Source: DATDCV01 sp036524155 (lineage in GTDB: Bacteria > Verrucomicrobiota > Verrucomicrobiia > Limisphaerales > UBA8199). From it: a stretch of 54,987 nucleotides of DNA. The translations under genes and the position numbers were made by a program. This document shows positions 17,701 through 25,413 of this stretch, one piece after another. A model generated the notes under the pieces. It was given only the letters and a program-made list of their open reading frames with translations. It was not told where the DNA came from and ran no database searches. The stretch is taken from assembly GCA_036524155.1 (NCBI GenBank), contig DATDCV010000270.1, forward strand, positions 1 to 54,987. Reading direction: 5' to 3'. Every line of letters starts with the position of its first letter. The first letter of the stretch is position 1.

Positions 17701-18111
17701 GGTCGTACCTCCCCCCATAAAAGGGTCGGCTACCTTGAGATGGCGGAGAGCGCCCCGCCTTTGGTGGTTGCCGTAATAAACATCCCACACGGCTTTAGCT
17801 GCCTTGCTGTCATCTTGTGGTGCTCTCATCCCTGCGGCTAAGAGCATCGCCCGAAAAATGGTCGAGTTGCGGCGCGCCCACCACTTGGTGACCTGATACA
17901 CGGGCTTTCTGGTCGAGCCGGAACTGCCCTCAATCGCTGACACCGTGTTTATAGGGATTATAGGAAAATCGACTTCAAGACACGTCTTGGGACGATTTGG
18001 GTCCGAAAAATCAACTGTTTCAACGGCAACCTCGCGACCCGCCCCAAGCGCAGCCGTGATTTGGTCTGTAAGCAATTCTTTCTTTAATTTTCCGTTCTTG
18101 CGTGGAGGCAT
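14701..18111 (-). CDS. DUF1156-containing adenine-specific DNA methyltransferase
   Basis: A 1136-residue protein. Residues 48-95 match the DUF1156 start: FPIIPINTVSAIE, then a RKPVYQVTKWWARRNSTIFR stretch. The SAM-binding motif is VADPFMGGGTTILEG (127-141), with CDLNPVA as the following strand. Cysteine pairs at 274-279, 306-309 and 348-351 suggest zinc ribbons. The catalytic DPPF is at 740-743 (VITDPPFGGLLHYS), followed by FYVWLRLLL, so the two halves of the methylase are separated by a 600-residue insert. This matches COG1743-type adenine methylases, the PglXI type of type 3 BREX. It would mark host DNA at adenine. It begins 3 bases after the PglZ-like gene. Confidence 0.92.
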   Translation of the reverse strand: MPPRKNGKLKKELLTDQITAALGAGREVAVETVDFSDPNRPKTCLEVDFPIIPINTVSAIEGSSGSTRKPVYQVTKWWARRNSTIFRAMLLAAGMRAPQDDSKAAKAVWDVYYGNHQRRGALRHLKVADPFMGGGTTILEGSRLGMQMFGCDLNPVAWFVVKNATAHVPIEEVKRLLAEIEAEVKPLLMPYYACDGPDGEKGQWFRKAGTKARERKLTQPELGGGQQTEMENEIQWEALPPDFDIFSVPWQDRKLYRYEGPEIVYTFWAKHGPCQREGCGHRTPIMSSPVVSVKTLTVDAWQDWECRSCGAVFDIERHATRMAPDVPLSVAPEEKPFSIMDDDGRFACPRCGKIRQDTKAFQEGSSPDLGKAKNKKVELTLLVHPQWLDGCPKFDELGREYGGSATDAVDATIRWNNARAAKLRLLEVRGLVTVTKVTKKGETKTLTVVPPEVTCPQTKVTFYTDERGGKVPKQSTFACGADGSPNDVLSAIKATQKTGPMAVYLVQCYSKKRDKEQRPYNGRFFAVPSEAKRYNVAVEEWASRNEADLKGFWPESKLPYGFMTHLNNGGLPNHGFTHWWKMFSPIQLLGHAQVLKAIHTANASQPAKEVALAAFQSYLRNQSLFTIWDFGADQITPMFSNANYHPKSTPAETCAFGELGRGSWLSCVEGALEALAWSMNPTELAASEPLAHQGIHLGGKGKSVRTLTRDPVLPVEAIACCSASELKDSPTESFDLVITDPPFGGLLHYSELSDFFYVWLRLLLRQKYPQEFEADYTPKAQEAVANVARNPDDADAFYQRILTDCWRESYRVLKPGGILAFTFHHSEDEPWVGVLESLFDAGFYLEATYPIRSDETKGEGAKPGTFGSQTIEYDIIHVCRKRMSDPQPISWARLRRQIADDVRRIKNLLSQHQQEGLPAADLQVIKRGKALEYFSRHYGKVFVEQGRDFTIREALVGINQLLDDDTSGVGAPEAPPANAEPYTRQFFRIFYETTKVPRDQVQKFLRGTGIAPSDFEERGWCSEKNKVFALTSPVEFARAWKGLSRKGMARDFDQTMFLVGGCFDGSGIRVDDTLNSPHFAPHPATVELVEWLCRHGGSQEMKHAAQRARTIYRDWLAKNRAKAEEQMKLFDLEGAS

Positions 18112-18114
18112 GAT

Positions 18115-19113
18115 TCAGTGGGGGTTAGAAATCTCCATAAAAGGAACCGCTACTTCGAGCAGGGACAGCCCACCGTGCGCCAAGGTCGGATACCCTCCGG
18201 CGCTGCGCCACTTGCGGCGTCCAAGCGCGAATTGATTTGTACCATGCGCCGTCGTGAGGCTTAGGGAAATCGGCGGTACCCAGTGGTGGGTCGCGCCGGG
18301 GCCGCACGAAAATCTGCTGCCGCCGAATTTAGTCTTGAGCCAGCCAGCTTGCTCCTTGCCCACATCCGAAAAAGTACCGGAAGCGGCGTAACCGTGGTCG
18401 CCTGTGATGACCAACCGGCGGCCAGTGGACATGCGCTCAATCATTTTCCAGAATGAGGCGGACGTTAGCTTCTCCGCTGCTTCCCGGCAGAGCTTTTGGA
18501 ATCCATCCCCCGGCTCGGCCAACTGGTGAACCCGCTCGTCCGGCCAGTGATGCCAGAGGACGATGGCTGGGGCGGAACCAATCCAGTCGAGGCAATCTTC
18601 CCAAGGCACGTTGAGGCTTTCGGTTCGTGCGCCCGGCAAACGGTGAGCAGAACCGGCCCCGTTGTTATCGAGTGCAGACCGCTGGCTGAATCCCAGTGCT
18701 CTGGCGAAAGGCGTCGTGTCGCTGGGCAATTCCGCCCCGCGCACCCCGGCTTCATGGACGGCGTATCCACGCTCTTTCGCCTGTTGGAGCAGCCACGGCA
18801 ATTCCCGCAGTGATAGACCGTCGAGAATTAGCACCGCTTTGCCTGAAGGTGCGGTGTCCCAGAATGAAACGACCGCTTCGGCGGTGCGAGGCACTGACGA
18901 TTCAAAAGCCTGCCACAACTCCCATGCCGAACCCGACAGCACCAGTTCCAGTTCGCTCAGCGCACGCTCCCGCTCGCTAATCTCGCGCTCGACGTGCGGA
19001 AGCGAAAGCGGAGCAGAGAAGACGCTCCACAATTTCTCGAAGACAGCCTGCCACGCCTCCTCTGGGGCGGCAGTGAGCAGAGCGTCCGACGTGGAGTCGC
19101 GCCCCGATGTCAT
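18115..19113 (-). CDS. Compact PglZ-like alkaline-phosphatase-fold protein
   Basis: A 332-residue protein. Residues 93-104 (AVLILDGLSLRE) give the metal-binding aspartate of the PglZ domain, LVITGDHGYAAS (234-245) the D-H pair, and near the end YPTLAHGGLSLLEVAVPFME resembles the HGGxSLxExxVP motif typical of PglZ. PglZ is the marker protein of BREX systems and belongs to the alkaline phosphatase superfamily. Most PglZ proteins are 700-900 residues; here nearly everything outside the core domain is missing. The gene overlaps the DUF499 gene by four bases (ATGA) and the methyltransferase gene by almost nothing, so the three form the core of the operon. Confidence 0.85.
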   Translation of the reverse strand: MTSGRDSTSDALLTAAPEEAWQAVFEKLWSVFSAPLSLPHVEREISERERALSELELVLSGSAWELWQAFESSVPRTAEAVVSFWDTAPSGKAVLILDGLSLRELPWLLQQAKERGYAVHEAGVRGAELPSDTTPFARALGFSQRSALDNNGAGSAHRLPGARTESLNVPWEDCLDWIGSAPAIVLWHHWPDERVHQLAEPGDGFQKLCREAAEKLTSASFWKMIERMSTGRRLVITGDHGYAASGTFSDVGKEQAGWLKTKFGGSRFSCGPGATHHWVPPISLSLTTAHGTNQFALGRRKWRSAGGYPTLAHGGLSLLEVAVPFMEISNPH

Positions 19114-21803
19114 TGCGCCTCCTTGTCCAGATTGAGCGCGTAGGAGATGCCATCAGGCAGCGATTTGAGCAAATGGCTCAACTGCGCTCCAGTCATGTTG
19201 GCGACGTTGACGTTGATATTTGAGAGATTCGTTGCCGGTGTGATTCCCCACTTCTCGACTTCACCTAGCAGGTTGACGGGTGTTTTGGGCGGCGTGGCGA
19301 GTGGCTTAAAGTGCGGCCCCGTGGGCGGAGTGTTGCCACCTCCAAAGATGCTCGGCGGAGTGCCAGGGGCCGTTCCCGGCGCAGGCGTGACCGGCGGCGC
19401 GGTGATTGGCCCCAGCGGCAGCGGTAAAGTGCCTCCACTCTGCGGGACCGCGCCGGGCGGCTGCAAAATCGTCTGCTCAAGCTCCTTACCAGAACCTAGC
19501 TTGCCCTTTATGCGTATCCAGCAGGCTTCCTCCGTTTCTCCGGGCGCGGCCTGCAATAGTTCCAGACCCCGAACGTTAATAGCCAATTTCCCCGCCGCAC
19601 AAAGCTTCAGCACCCGCTCTTTCGCTGTCACTTCACCGAGCCACGGGATGCAATGATTCCCGCCAATGGCGGGTTCCTGAAGCTCTCCGATGAACTTGGC
19701 CAGGGAGGCGCTGCTCTTTGCCTGCGCAACGGCCATGGCCTCGAAGTCCTCCGGCGCGAAGATTTCGTTTTCGATTTTGGTCTGGACGGCTTTCGGAATT
19801 TTATCGCCCGTGGCGCTGTGCTTCTCGATGATGAACTTGCACTGGCCAGGCTGGGCAAAATTCCAGATGTCCAGCAATGCAAACACATCAAACTTGTCCC
19901 GCAGTTTTGGCCGGAGGTGGGAGTTCTGGTATGTCTGGAATAGCGGCTTGTACGCTTCGTCGGTTTGCTTCCACTGCCCGGCCAAATATACTGCACGCGC
20001 ACAGATAATCAGGTCGGGGTCAAAATAAATATTGACCTCAGTCTTGCGCGGCAGGAGGAATCGTAGCGTGTTCCGGCGTTGCGCCATATGTTGTTTCAGC
20101 CAAGCCCCGAGAATCGCTTCCACGTTTTCGGGATACTCCGGCAGCGCAATGAGCACGAGTTGATTTCCCCACTGGTCTGGTCGGTCCCTCTCCGGCAAAT
20201 CGTTCCACGGGTCGCTTCGCCAGTTCTTCCGCAGCACGACCACCCGGAATTGGCGCGAAATTTCCTCCGTCCCCGCAAGCACGTAGCGGATTTCGGCGGC
20301 AAGTTGCTCAATGTCCTGCCCGTCATGTTCTCCACTTTTATCAAATAGTCGGTCATTCTTGGCGTTGGCCAGTAGCTTGCCCTCCGCGTTCTCCTCTTCT
20401 TTGAACACTAGCCGATTCCCGACCGGGTGGATGTTGAAGCTGTTTTCTCGAATGAGCGCCATCTCTGCCGCGAAGGCATTGTCGTCCACCGGCAACGCAC
20501 GGGTGATATCAACCTGAAGCTCGGCGGGTACCCCGCCATTGATTTTCTCCACGCTAAGCGACCGCAACCAAAGGGCGCTAATGATTTCCGCCGCATGGGG
20601 AACGTTCTTGACAGGTTCCTTCACGGCGGTCTGCACCGCTTCGAGATTGCGCTGCGCCTTCTGGAGTAGCGTGCGGTGAAGCGGATTGGCTACCGAACTT
20701 AGTAGGGACGCTATGCAGCCCTTTTCGGCAGTGATATCGAAATCGGCTGCTGTAATCACGGGCGACTGCTCTCCCCGCGTCTTGAAGAGGTCAACGAGGA
20801 TGCGAATGAGGTCACGGGTTTCTTGAGCCTGCGTTGCAACAAGCACTTGGTCTTCTAGCAACCCCATAAGCACCGGGGAATATGGCCAAGCTTCAACAAA
20901 ATCGGTTACCCTTGTGTTGTGCTGTGCCGGGGCAATTTCAGCGAGTCGCAGATGTTCGGTCACGTGGGCCTTGATGAGAGATTCAATCTCTGCGGGAGGG
21001 ACGTTGGTTCGGTTTTGAAATACGCGATAAAGCAGCAACCGTTGACGGTCTTTCTTTGCTTGTTTGCCTTGGAAATCAACCACAACCGGGTTTATTCGGT
21101 GAATCTGCTGGCAAGCCTCTGATTGATTATCTCGTATGGAGACAACCAAACTAAGAAGTTCAGGATGGTCATTTGCGATTTCGGACAACAGTTGAATGAA
21201 GTTGAAAGCCCAGTTGCGCCAAGGGTACTGTGGTGTATTCCTTAACCCATCGTACCAGGTTTGGAATTCATCTAAGAGCAGGGCGGTGGGTTGAGCCTTG
21301 AACATTTCCAAAAGAAGTAAATCGCTGGGCACATCCGGCTTCTTCGCGCCCATTCCTTCCCACTTTCCCTTTATGTAATTTCCATGGGGGTGTTGGTCAA
21401 AAAGGATATCCCAGAGAGCTTTGTATCGCTGCCGTTGCAGGCTTTCAGCAATCACCAGGCAATTGGTGCGGAATTTAAAAGCTGCGATTTCGGGCCGTTG
21501 CAGGTTGATAGACCAGTCGGCCAGCCAAGCCGTCGCGGCAGGGGCATCCTTCATGGCATGAAATAGAGCAGCCATCAGGTGTGATTTGCCTAACCCACGC
21601 CCGCCCAAGAGGACAATCGGGTGGCCTTTTCCAGGTTGGGCTTCTTCCAGTACCTTGAGCATGTCCACTGAAGGGTAGGTGATACCAAGGAACTCGGCGG
21701 CAGGCTTGTTCAGTGCCCCCGTCGTCTCATCTGCGGAGAAGTCGATGGTCGTGCCCTTGAGCCTGCCACCCTTGAATTCATCACGAAGTTGAAGATTTAG
21801 CAT
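19110..21803 (-). CDS. DUF499-type AAA ATPase, first gene of the defence-like operon
   Basis: An 897-residue ATPase with Walker A GGRGLGKSH (67-75) and Walker B ALLLDEFQTW (174-183), then long helical regions. The fold and gene neighbours match DUF499/COG1483 ATPases, which are found beside DUF1156 methylases in defence islands and stand where BrxC/PglY stands in BREX. The C-terminal 120 residues are a proline/glycine-rich linker followed by a small domain (GEVEKWGITPATNLSNINVNV), possibly a partner-binding tail. It starts at the beginning of the operon after a 550-base non-coding region, where a promoter must lie. I see no clear ribosome binding site before the ATG. Confidence 0.88.
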   Translation of the reverse strand: MLNLQLRDEFKGGRLKGTTIDFSADETTGALNKPAAEFLGITYPSVDMLKVLEEAQPGKGHPIVLLGGRGLGKSHLMAALFHAMKDAPAATAWLADWSINLQRPEIAAFKFRTNCLVIAESLQRQRYKALWDILFDQHPHGNYIKGKWEGMGAKKPDVPSDLLLLEMFKAQPTALLLDEFQTWYDGLRNTPQYPWRNWAFNFIQLLSEIANDHPELLSLVVSIRDNQSEACQQIHRINPVVVDFQGKQAKKDRQRLLLYRVFQNRTNVPPAEIESLIKAHVTEHLRLAEIAPAQHNTRVTDFVEAWPYSPVLMGLLEDQVLVATQAQETRDLIRILVDLFKTRGEQSPVITAADFDITAEKGCIASLLSSVANPLHRTLLQKAQRNLEAVQTAVKEPVKNVPHAAEIISALWLRSLSVEKINGGVPAELQVDITRALPVDDNAFAAEMALIRENSFNIHPVGNRLVFKEEENAEGKLLANAKNDRLFDKSGEHDGQDIEQLAAEIRYVLAGTEEISRQFRVVVLRKNWRSDPWNDLPERDRPDQWGNQLVLIALPEYPENVEAILGAWLKQHMAQRRNTLRFLLPRKTEVNIYFDPDLIICARAVYLAGQWKQTDEAYKPLFQTYQNSHLRPKLRDKFDVFALLDIWNFAQPGQCKFIIEKHSATGDKIPKAVQTKIENEIFAPEDFEAMAVAQAKSSASLAKFIGELQEPAIGGNHCIPWLGEVTAKERVLKLCAAGKLAINVRGLELLQAAPGETEEACWIRIKGKLGSGKELEQTILQPPGAVPQSGGTLPLPLGPITAPPVTPAPGTAPGTPPSIFGGGNTPPTGPHFKPLATPPKTPVNLLGEVEKWGITPATNLSNINVNVANMTGAQLSHLLKSLPDGISYALNLDKEAQ

Positions 21804-22356
21804 AACTTGTGTGTGAGTTCCCCAGCTTCAGCGGGGAGCGAATTGTTCCGCCTTCCGGCACGGTAATCCTCCCCCACGTTGGTCGGGACGCTTCCTTTGG
21901 AGCGCTTTCTTTTTTTGATACCACGCGCTGGAGAATGGTCCATGGTCCGAAGGAGGTTAGAGGCAATTTGATGAGCGCGAAGCCGTCGCCAGCGGCAGGG
22001 GTTACCAATGACTCGCATTGGCTCGCTGAACTGAGAACCAGCCAGCACTACGCCATCGGCGAGGTCATTGGCGGCGATGCTCACGCAACGCCTCCGGCCT
22101 TCGGATGTACATGTGCAAGGCCCGGCTGAGCGCCGCGCACACTTCTTCCGTGAATATCCAGCGTTGCGATAACCATACCGACGACATTGACGACAAGCTG
22201 GTCGAGCGTAGCAGTTTTGTCGGGTTACCAGCAAGGATGATTAAAAAATGATGTTTACCGGAACGGCTCGGTTTCAGAGGTTGATAATTGAGGCCGCTGA
22301 GGTTTCCTCCCGCTGACTTGTTGCCGAGGAAGGATGCTTCCAGCAGCGTTCCGGCC
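21804..22356. other. Non-coding region upstream of the defence-like operon
   Basis: About 550 bases between two divergent genes. Frames that remain open here are rich in cysteine and arginine and lack starts with ribosome binding sites. I see no tRNA, strong hairpin or repeat. The promoter of the DUF499 operon and of the HTH gene at 22357 must be here, but no convincing -35/-10 pair stands out. Confidence 0.5.
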
Positions 22357-22713
22357 ATGAATTCAAATGCAAACGAACAGGTACTGACCGCCCTCCAGCA
22401 GGTGGTCGGCGCGACGTTGAAAAGTTGGCTATACGAGAACAAGGCCGAGGTCATCCAGGCGCTGCGGGCCGCTGTGCCCACGCCCCAGGTGCCGACTCCG
22501 CCAGCCAAGACGGCGTTAGCGGCAACGAAGGCCGAACCTCAGTTCCTGAACACCGCTGACATAGCGGCCCGATGGCAGCTTCACCGTGAGAGCGTCCGAC
22601 GACTCGTGCGCCAGGGGAGGCTTCCCAGGATGTTCGTCGGTCGAAGAGTCCTGGTCCCGTTGAGCGCCATCCTGGAGTACGAGCGGCAGAATACTATTTC
22701 GCGCTCGATGTGA
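22357..22713 (+). CDS. Excisionase-like helix-turn-helix protein (copy 1)
   Basis: A 118-residue protein. The N-terminal 35 residues (LTALQQVVGATLKSWL, then ENKAEVIQALRAAV) are almost the same as in the gene at 29397. After a proline/alanine linker, residues 60-112 form a MerR/excisionase-type HTH: FLNTADIAARWQLHRESVRRLVRQGRLP, then VGRRVLVPLSAILEYE. Such proteins direct excision of mobile elements or regulate plasmid genes. The ATG at 22357 follows a weak site (CCGGCC); the frame further upstream is unlikely. It is divergent from the defence-like operon and may control it or element mobility. Confidence 0.85.
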   Translation: MNSNANEQVLTALQQVVGATLKSWLYENKAEVIQALRAAVPTPQVPTPPAKTALAATKAEPQFLNTADIAARWQLHRESVRRLVRQGRLPRMFVGRRVLVPLSAILEYERQNTISRSM

Positions 22714-22769
22714 ATATTCGCCGTCAGCCGAGCAGTGCAAAACACCACGCGTTTGTATACAGTTAGACT

Positions 22770-23120
22770 ATGACGTGGTTCAGCATCGGAGCCGCATTGG
22801 GCGGCGGCATGGCGATTGGGGATTGCCTGGGCAGCGTGGTGGGCAAGTTACTGACCGCAGGGCCATCCTACCACGACGCATATGCTCCGCTTGAAAAACG
22901 GCGCGAAGAAGCGGCACAGGAAGCCATCGCACAGTGGAAGTGGAGACAGGAAATGCTGGCCGACCCCGACCTCCTGCTCGATGAAAAAATCCGCCAATAC
23001 GTCACAAATTTTCCCGACATTTCGCGCATCGAGCCTCGGCTGCGCCTTACCAGCGCGGACTTCGACCGCATGGAGCAAAAGTACCCGGAGTTCTACCATT
23101 CTCGTTTCGGCAGGCTTTAG
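22770..23120 (+). CDS. Small uncharacterised protein
   Basis: A 116-residue protein. The N-terminal 30 residues are glycine-rich and hydrophobic (FSIGAALGGGMAIGDCLGSVVGKLL), which could be a membrane-associated helix pair. The rest is a charged helical segment (EKRREEAAQEAIAQWKWRQEML) and a C-terminal motif LTSADFDRMEQKYPEFY. No family recognised. There is no ribosome binding site: TTGTATACAG ends only 7 bases before the ATG. If TATACA acts as a -10 box the transcript would be leaderless. It follows the HTH gene by 56 bases on the same strand. Confidence 0.65.
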   Translation: MTWFSIGAALGGGMAIGDCLGSVVGKLLTAGPSYHDAYAPLEKRREEAAQEAIAQWKWRQEMLADPDLLLDEKIRQYVTNFPDISRIEPRLRLTSADFDRMEQKYPEFYHSRFGRL

Positions 23121-23199
23121 TCTCGCCACAAGGTCCCCACGACCTGCTCGCCCAAGGACCTCGCCTGTGGAAGCGGTTCTGGATAAAACGGCTCATCCG

Positions 23200-24858
23200 T
23201 TATCTCTTGGCAACCTGCACGAGCACCAGCAGCGCGTCCTCCCAGTCGGATGGCCGCTGGAAAGTCTTTTGTCCAGGGCGGTCCGTGGAGTCTTGGCTCC
23301 CCTGGGCCTCACCGGTCGCCGGGTTGAACCAGCGCCACCGCATGGGAGCCGGGAAGCTGGACATCTCGATGGTGATGGCGGGATTGTCAGGCAGGTAGGC
23401 CACGGCCAAATCTCCAGCGGCGGACTTGGCCAGCACCATGCGTTTCGTCGGGTCATCCGCTTGGTTCAGAATTACGTCGTGGTGCGGTTCCAGTCTCCAC
23501 CACTCCAGGCCACGGAAGAAATCGGCCAGATGCTTCATTTCGGTCGAAGACGGGCGGTTCATGGCGGAACGCCAATCCCAGAGCGTGGCCTGCGGGTCGT
23601 TATGCGTACTGGTGAGTCCCCAGTTGAACAGGCCCGCGCAGCCATACGTGTAGCCCGCGCACCCGGACAGGAAGGCCCAGTACCCGCAGCTTCGCGGCAG
23701 CCGGGGCATCTGCTTCTCGTTGAACTCGCTGTCGTAACGGGCTTCCATATTAACGACCGGCTTGGGCGGATGGTGGTTGTAAAGCGCGAGGCAACAATCG
23801 ACCGCGTTGCGGGCGGCAATGTCCGCACCCAGAGGCTTCGTACCCCAGCCCGCTCCAGTTTGCACGCCGCAGAAGTCCAGATACGGCTGGTCGTAGTAGC
23901 GTTGGCTGTCGGCCACTGCCTGTGGGTGTTGGGTGATGAGATGCAGGGGAACACACTCGCGAATCGTTCTTCCCACCGCATCACCCAGGTCACGGTAGGG
24001 GCTATCGAAGCTCGGCGAGAAAATCACGAAATTGCCGGTCATCCGGGCGACCAGATACCGGGCGAACTGCTGCGCGGAGGCAGGGTCGGGGTATCGCTTG
24101 ACCGGCTCCATTAGGCCCACGATGAGCACCAGCAATCCCTGTTCGTTCGCCATCTGCACCTTCTGGTCGTACTCCTGCCAGTAGGCCGGGTTCGGATGGG
24201 TGAGTCCCGCGTCCAGGAAAGGCGCGTTGCCTTCCACGTCTTTGCTACCCGCCCAGTCGCTCGCGCAGAAAACTTGCAGAATCGTGAACCCTTTGTCGCG
24301 CCGGTCGCGAAGGTAGGTCTGCCAGTCCTCCAGGCTCGCGTTCATCGGGGCCGTCCAAGGCGTGTCTCCAATCCAGAGGAACGGCGTGCTGTCGGCGTGC
24401 GCCAGAAACCGGTGGTTATCGGCTACTCGCAAGAGTCCATGCCGGTAGAGCGGGTTCGAGCCGGAGTAAGGCGTTACCTCGACCGACCCGCTGCGGTTAT
24501 GCAAACCGGCGTTGCTGGAATCCGAACAGGTGGTCTGCCAAGTCCAGTGGCCGGGTTCGGGAAACAGGCAGCGGATTCGGAACGAGTTGCTCCCGTCCCA
24601 GAAGCCAAGGCCGTTCATGGTTCTCTGGTTCGGCCCAGCGTAGCTGACCTTAAGGGTCACGGTGCCCGGATTTGTATACGCGACCGTGCTGGTTAGCGGT
24701 TGTTCCCAACGCGTCCAAGTGAGAACGGCGGCCCGGCAGGACGTTGGCACCAAGAGGCAGGCCAGGAGAACGGCCTGAAGTGCGTTTGGCCCAGCCCACC
24801 CACGATGCTTCAGGGATTCCACCCATCGCCCGCCTGACCTGTTGAACCGGCTTAACAT
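23200..24858 (-). CDS. Secreted DUF4038-type glycoside hydrolase-like protein
   Basis: A 552-residue protein with an N-terminal signal region ending VLLACLLVPTSCRAA. A DUF5060-like beta-sandwich follows (TWTRWEQPLTSTVAYTNPG to EPGHWTWQTTCSDSSN). Then comes a DUF4038 TIM-barrel with FLWIGDTPWTAPM and the LRDRRDKGFTILQVFCASDW and FVIFSPSFDSPY strands. A C-terminal beta domain (VAYLPDNPAITIEMSSFPAP) resembles the putative collagen-binding domain often found at the end of this family. DUF4038 proteins are related to apiosidases and are presumed to attack plant glycans outside the cytoplasm. The ATG at 24858 gives the signal peptide. It is cargo in the island and has no visible operon partner. Confidence 0.87.
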   Translation of the reverse strand: MLSRFNRSGGRWVESLKHRGWAGPNALQAVLLACLLVPTSCRAAVLTWTRWEQPLTSTVAYTNPGTVTLKVSYAGPNQRTMNGLGFWDGSNSFRIRCLFPEPGHWTWQTTCSDSSNAGLHNRSGSVEVTPYSGSNPLYRHGLLRVADNHRFLAHADSTPFLWIGDTPWTAPMNASLEDWQTYLRDRRDKGFTILQVFCASDWAGSKDVEGNAPFLDAGLTHPNPAYWQEYDQKVQMANEQGLLVLIVGLMEPVKRYPDPASAQQFARYLVARMTGNFVIFSPSFDSPYRDLGDAVGRTIRECVPLHLITQHPQAVADSQRYYDQPYLDFCGVQTGAGWGTKPLGADIAARNAVDCCLALYNHHPPKPVVNMEARYDSEFNEKQMPRLPRSCGYWAFLSGCAGYTYGCAGLFNWGLTSTHNDPQATLWDWRSAMNRPSSTEMKHLADFFRGLEWWRLEPHHDVILNQADDPTKRMVLAKSAAGDLAVAYLPDNPAITIEMSSFPAPMRWRWFNPATGEAQGSQDSTDRPGQKTFQRPSDWEDALLVLVQVAKR

Positions 24859-24987
24859 AACTGGCCTGCGTACTAAACCTCGGAGCCACCCTTGCCAATC
24901 ACCAAATGCCGCAGCGCCAGCAGGAGAACAATCACACTCGACACGGCCCAGTTTACAGGGGCCACACCACTGTCGTATACATTGGCC

Positions 24988-25413
24988 ATGAACCGTAATG
25001 AACGAATCCTGGTCTGGCTGCTGCGGCTTGGCGGCGCGGTCATGCTCACCGCCCTGGGCGCAGTGGTGTTGCCGTTCGACTGGATGAACTCGATTCACGG
25101 GCAGGTGGGGTTGGGAGAGTTGCCGCACGTCCCGATTGTCGGCTACCTGACTCGCTCGATTTCGGCGCTCTACGCGCTCCACGGCGCGCTGCTCGTGTTT
25201 CTGGCGGGCGACGTGCGCCGGTATCTGCCCGTCGTGCGTTTCCTCGCCCTGGCCGGAGTCGTGTTTGGCGTGATGATGCTCGCCATCGACTGCGCGGTAG
25301 GAATGCCGCTGTCCTGGACGGTCGGCGAAGGCCCGTTCGTGGTCGCCTTCGGCGTGGTTAACCTGTGGCTGGCGGGGCGAGTTCAACCGACAGCCGGTTG
25401 TGGTGCTGGATGA
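24988..25413 (+). CDS. Small four-helix membrane protein
   Basis: A 141-residue protein with four hydrophobic segments: ILVWLLRLGGAVMLTALGAVVLPF, ISALYALHGALLVFLAG, FLALAGVVFGVMMLAI and FVVAFGVVNLWLAG. (The first is one run of 24 residues in the protein; only its pattern matters here.) No motif beyond membrane helices is visible. The start is the ATG at 24988 (MNRNERI); upstream sequence reads as non-coding. It converges with the membrane-protein gene at 25383 and their 3' ends overlap by 31 bases. Confidence 0.75.
   Translation: MNRNERILVWLLRLGGAVMLTALGAVVLPFDWMNSIHGQVGLGELPHVPIVGYLTRSISALYALHGALLVFLAGDVRRYLPVVRFLALAGVVFGVMMLAIDCAVGMPLSWTVGEGPFVVAFGVVNLWLAGRVQPTAGCGAG

Noticed and set aside
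21797..22234. Minus-strand frame whose end looks vaguely like a transposase C-terminus
   Set aside because: Only a weak compositional resemblance; no transposase motif and no start, so not called.
22741..22769. TTGTATACAG before the gene at 22770 as a third full operator
   Set aside because: The centre matches but no arms are present, so it is mentioned only as a possible -10 region.
24671..24981. Other GTATAC sites near 24671 and 24973
   Set aside because: The first is inside a coding region and neither has flanking symmetry; a six-base match is expected by chance several times in 30 kb.
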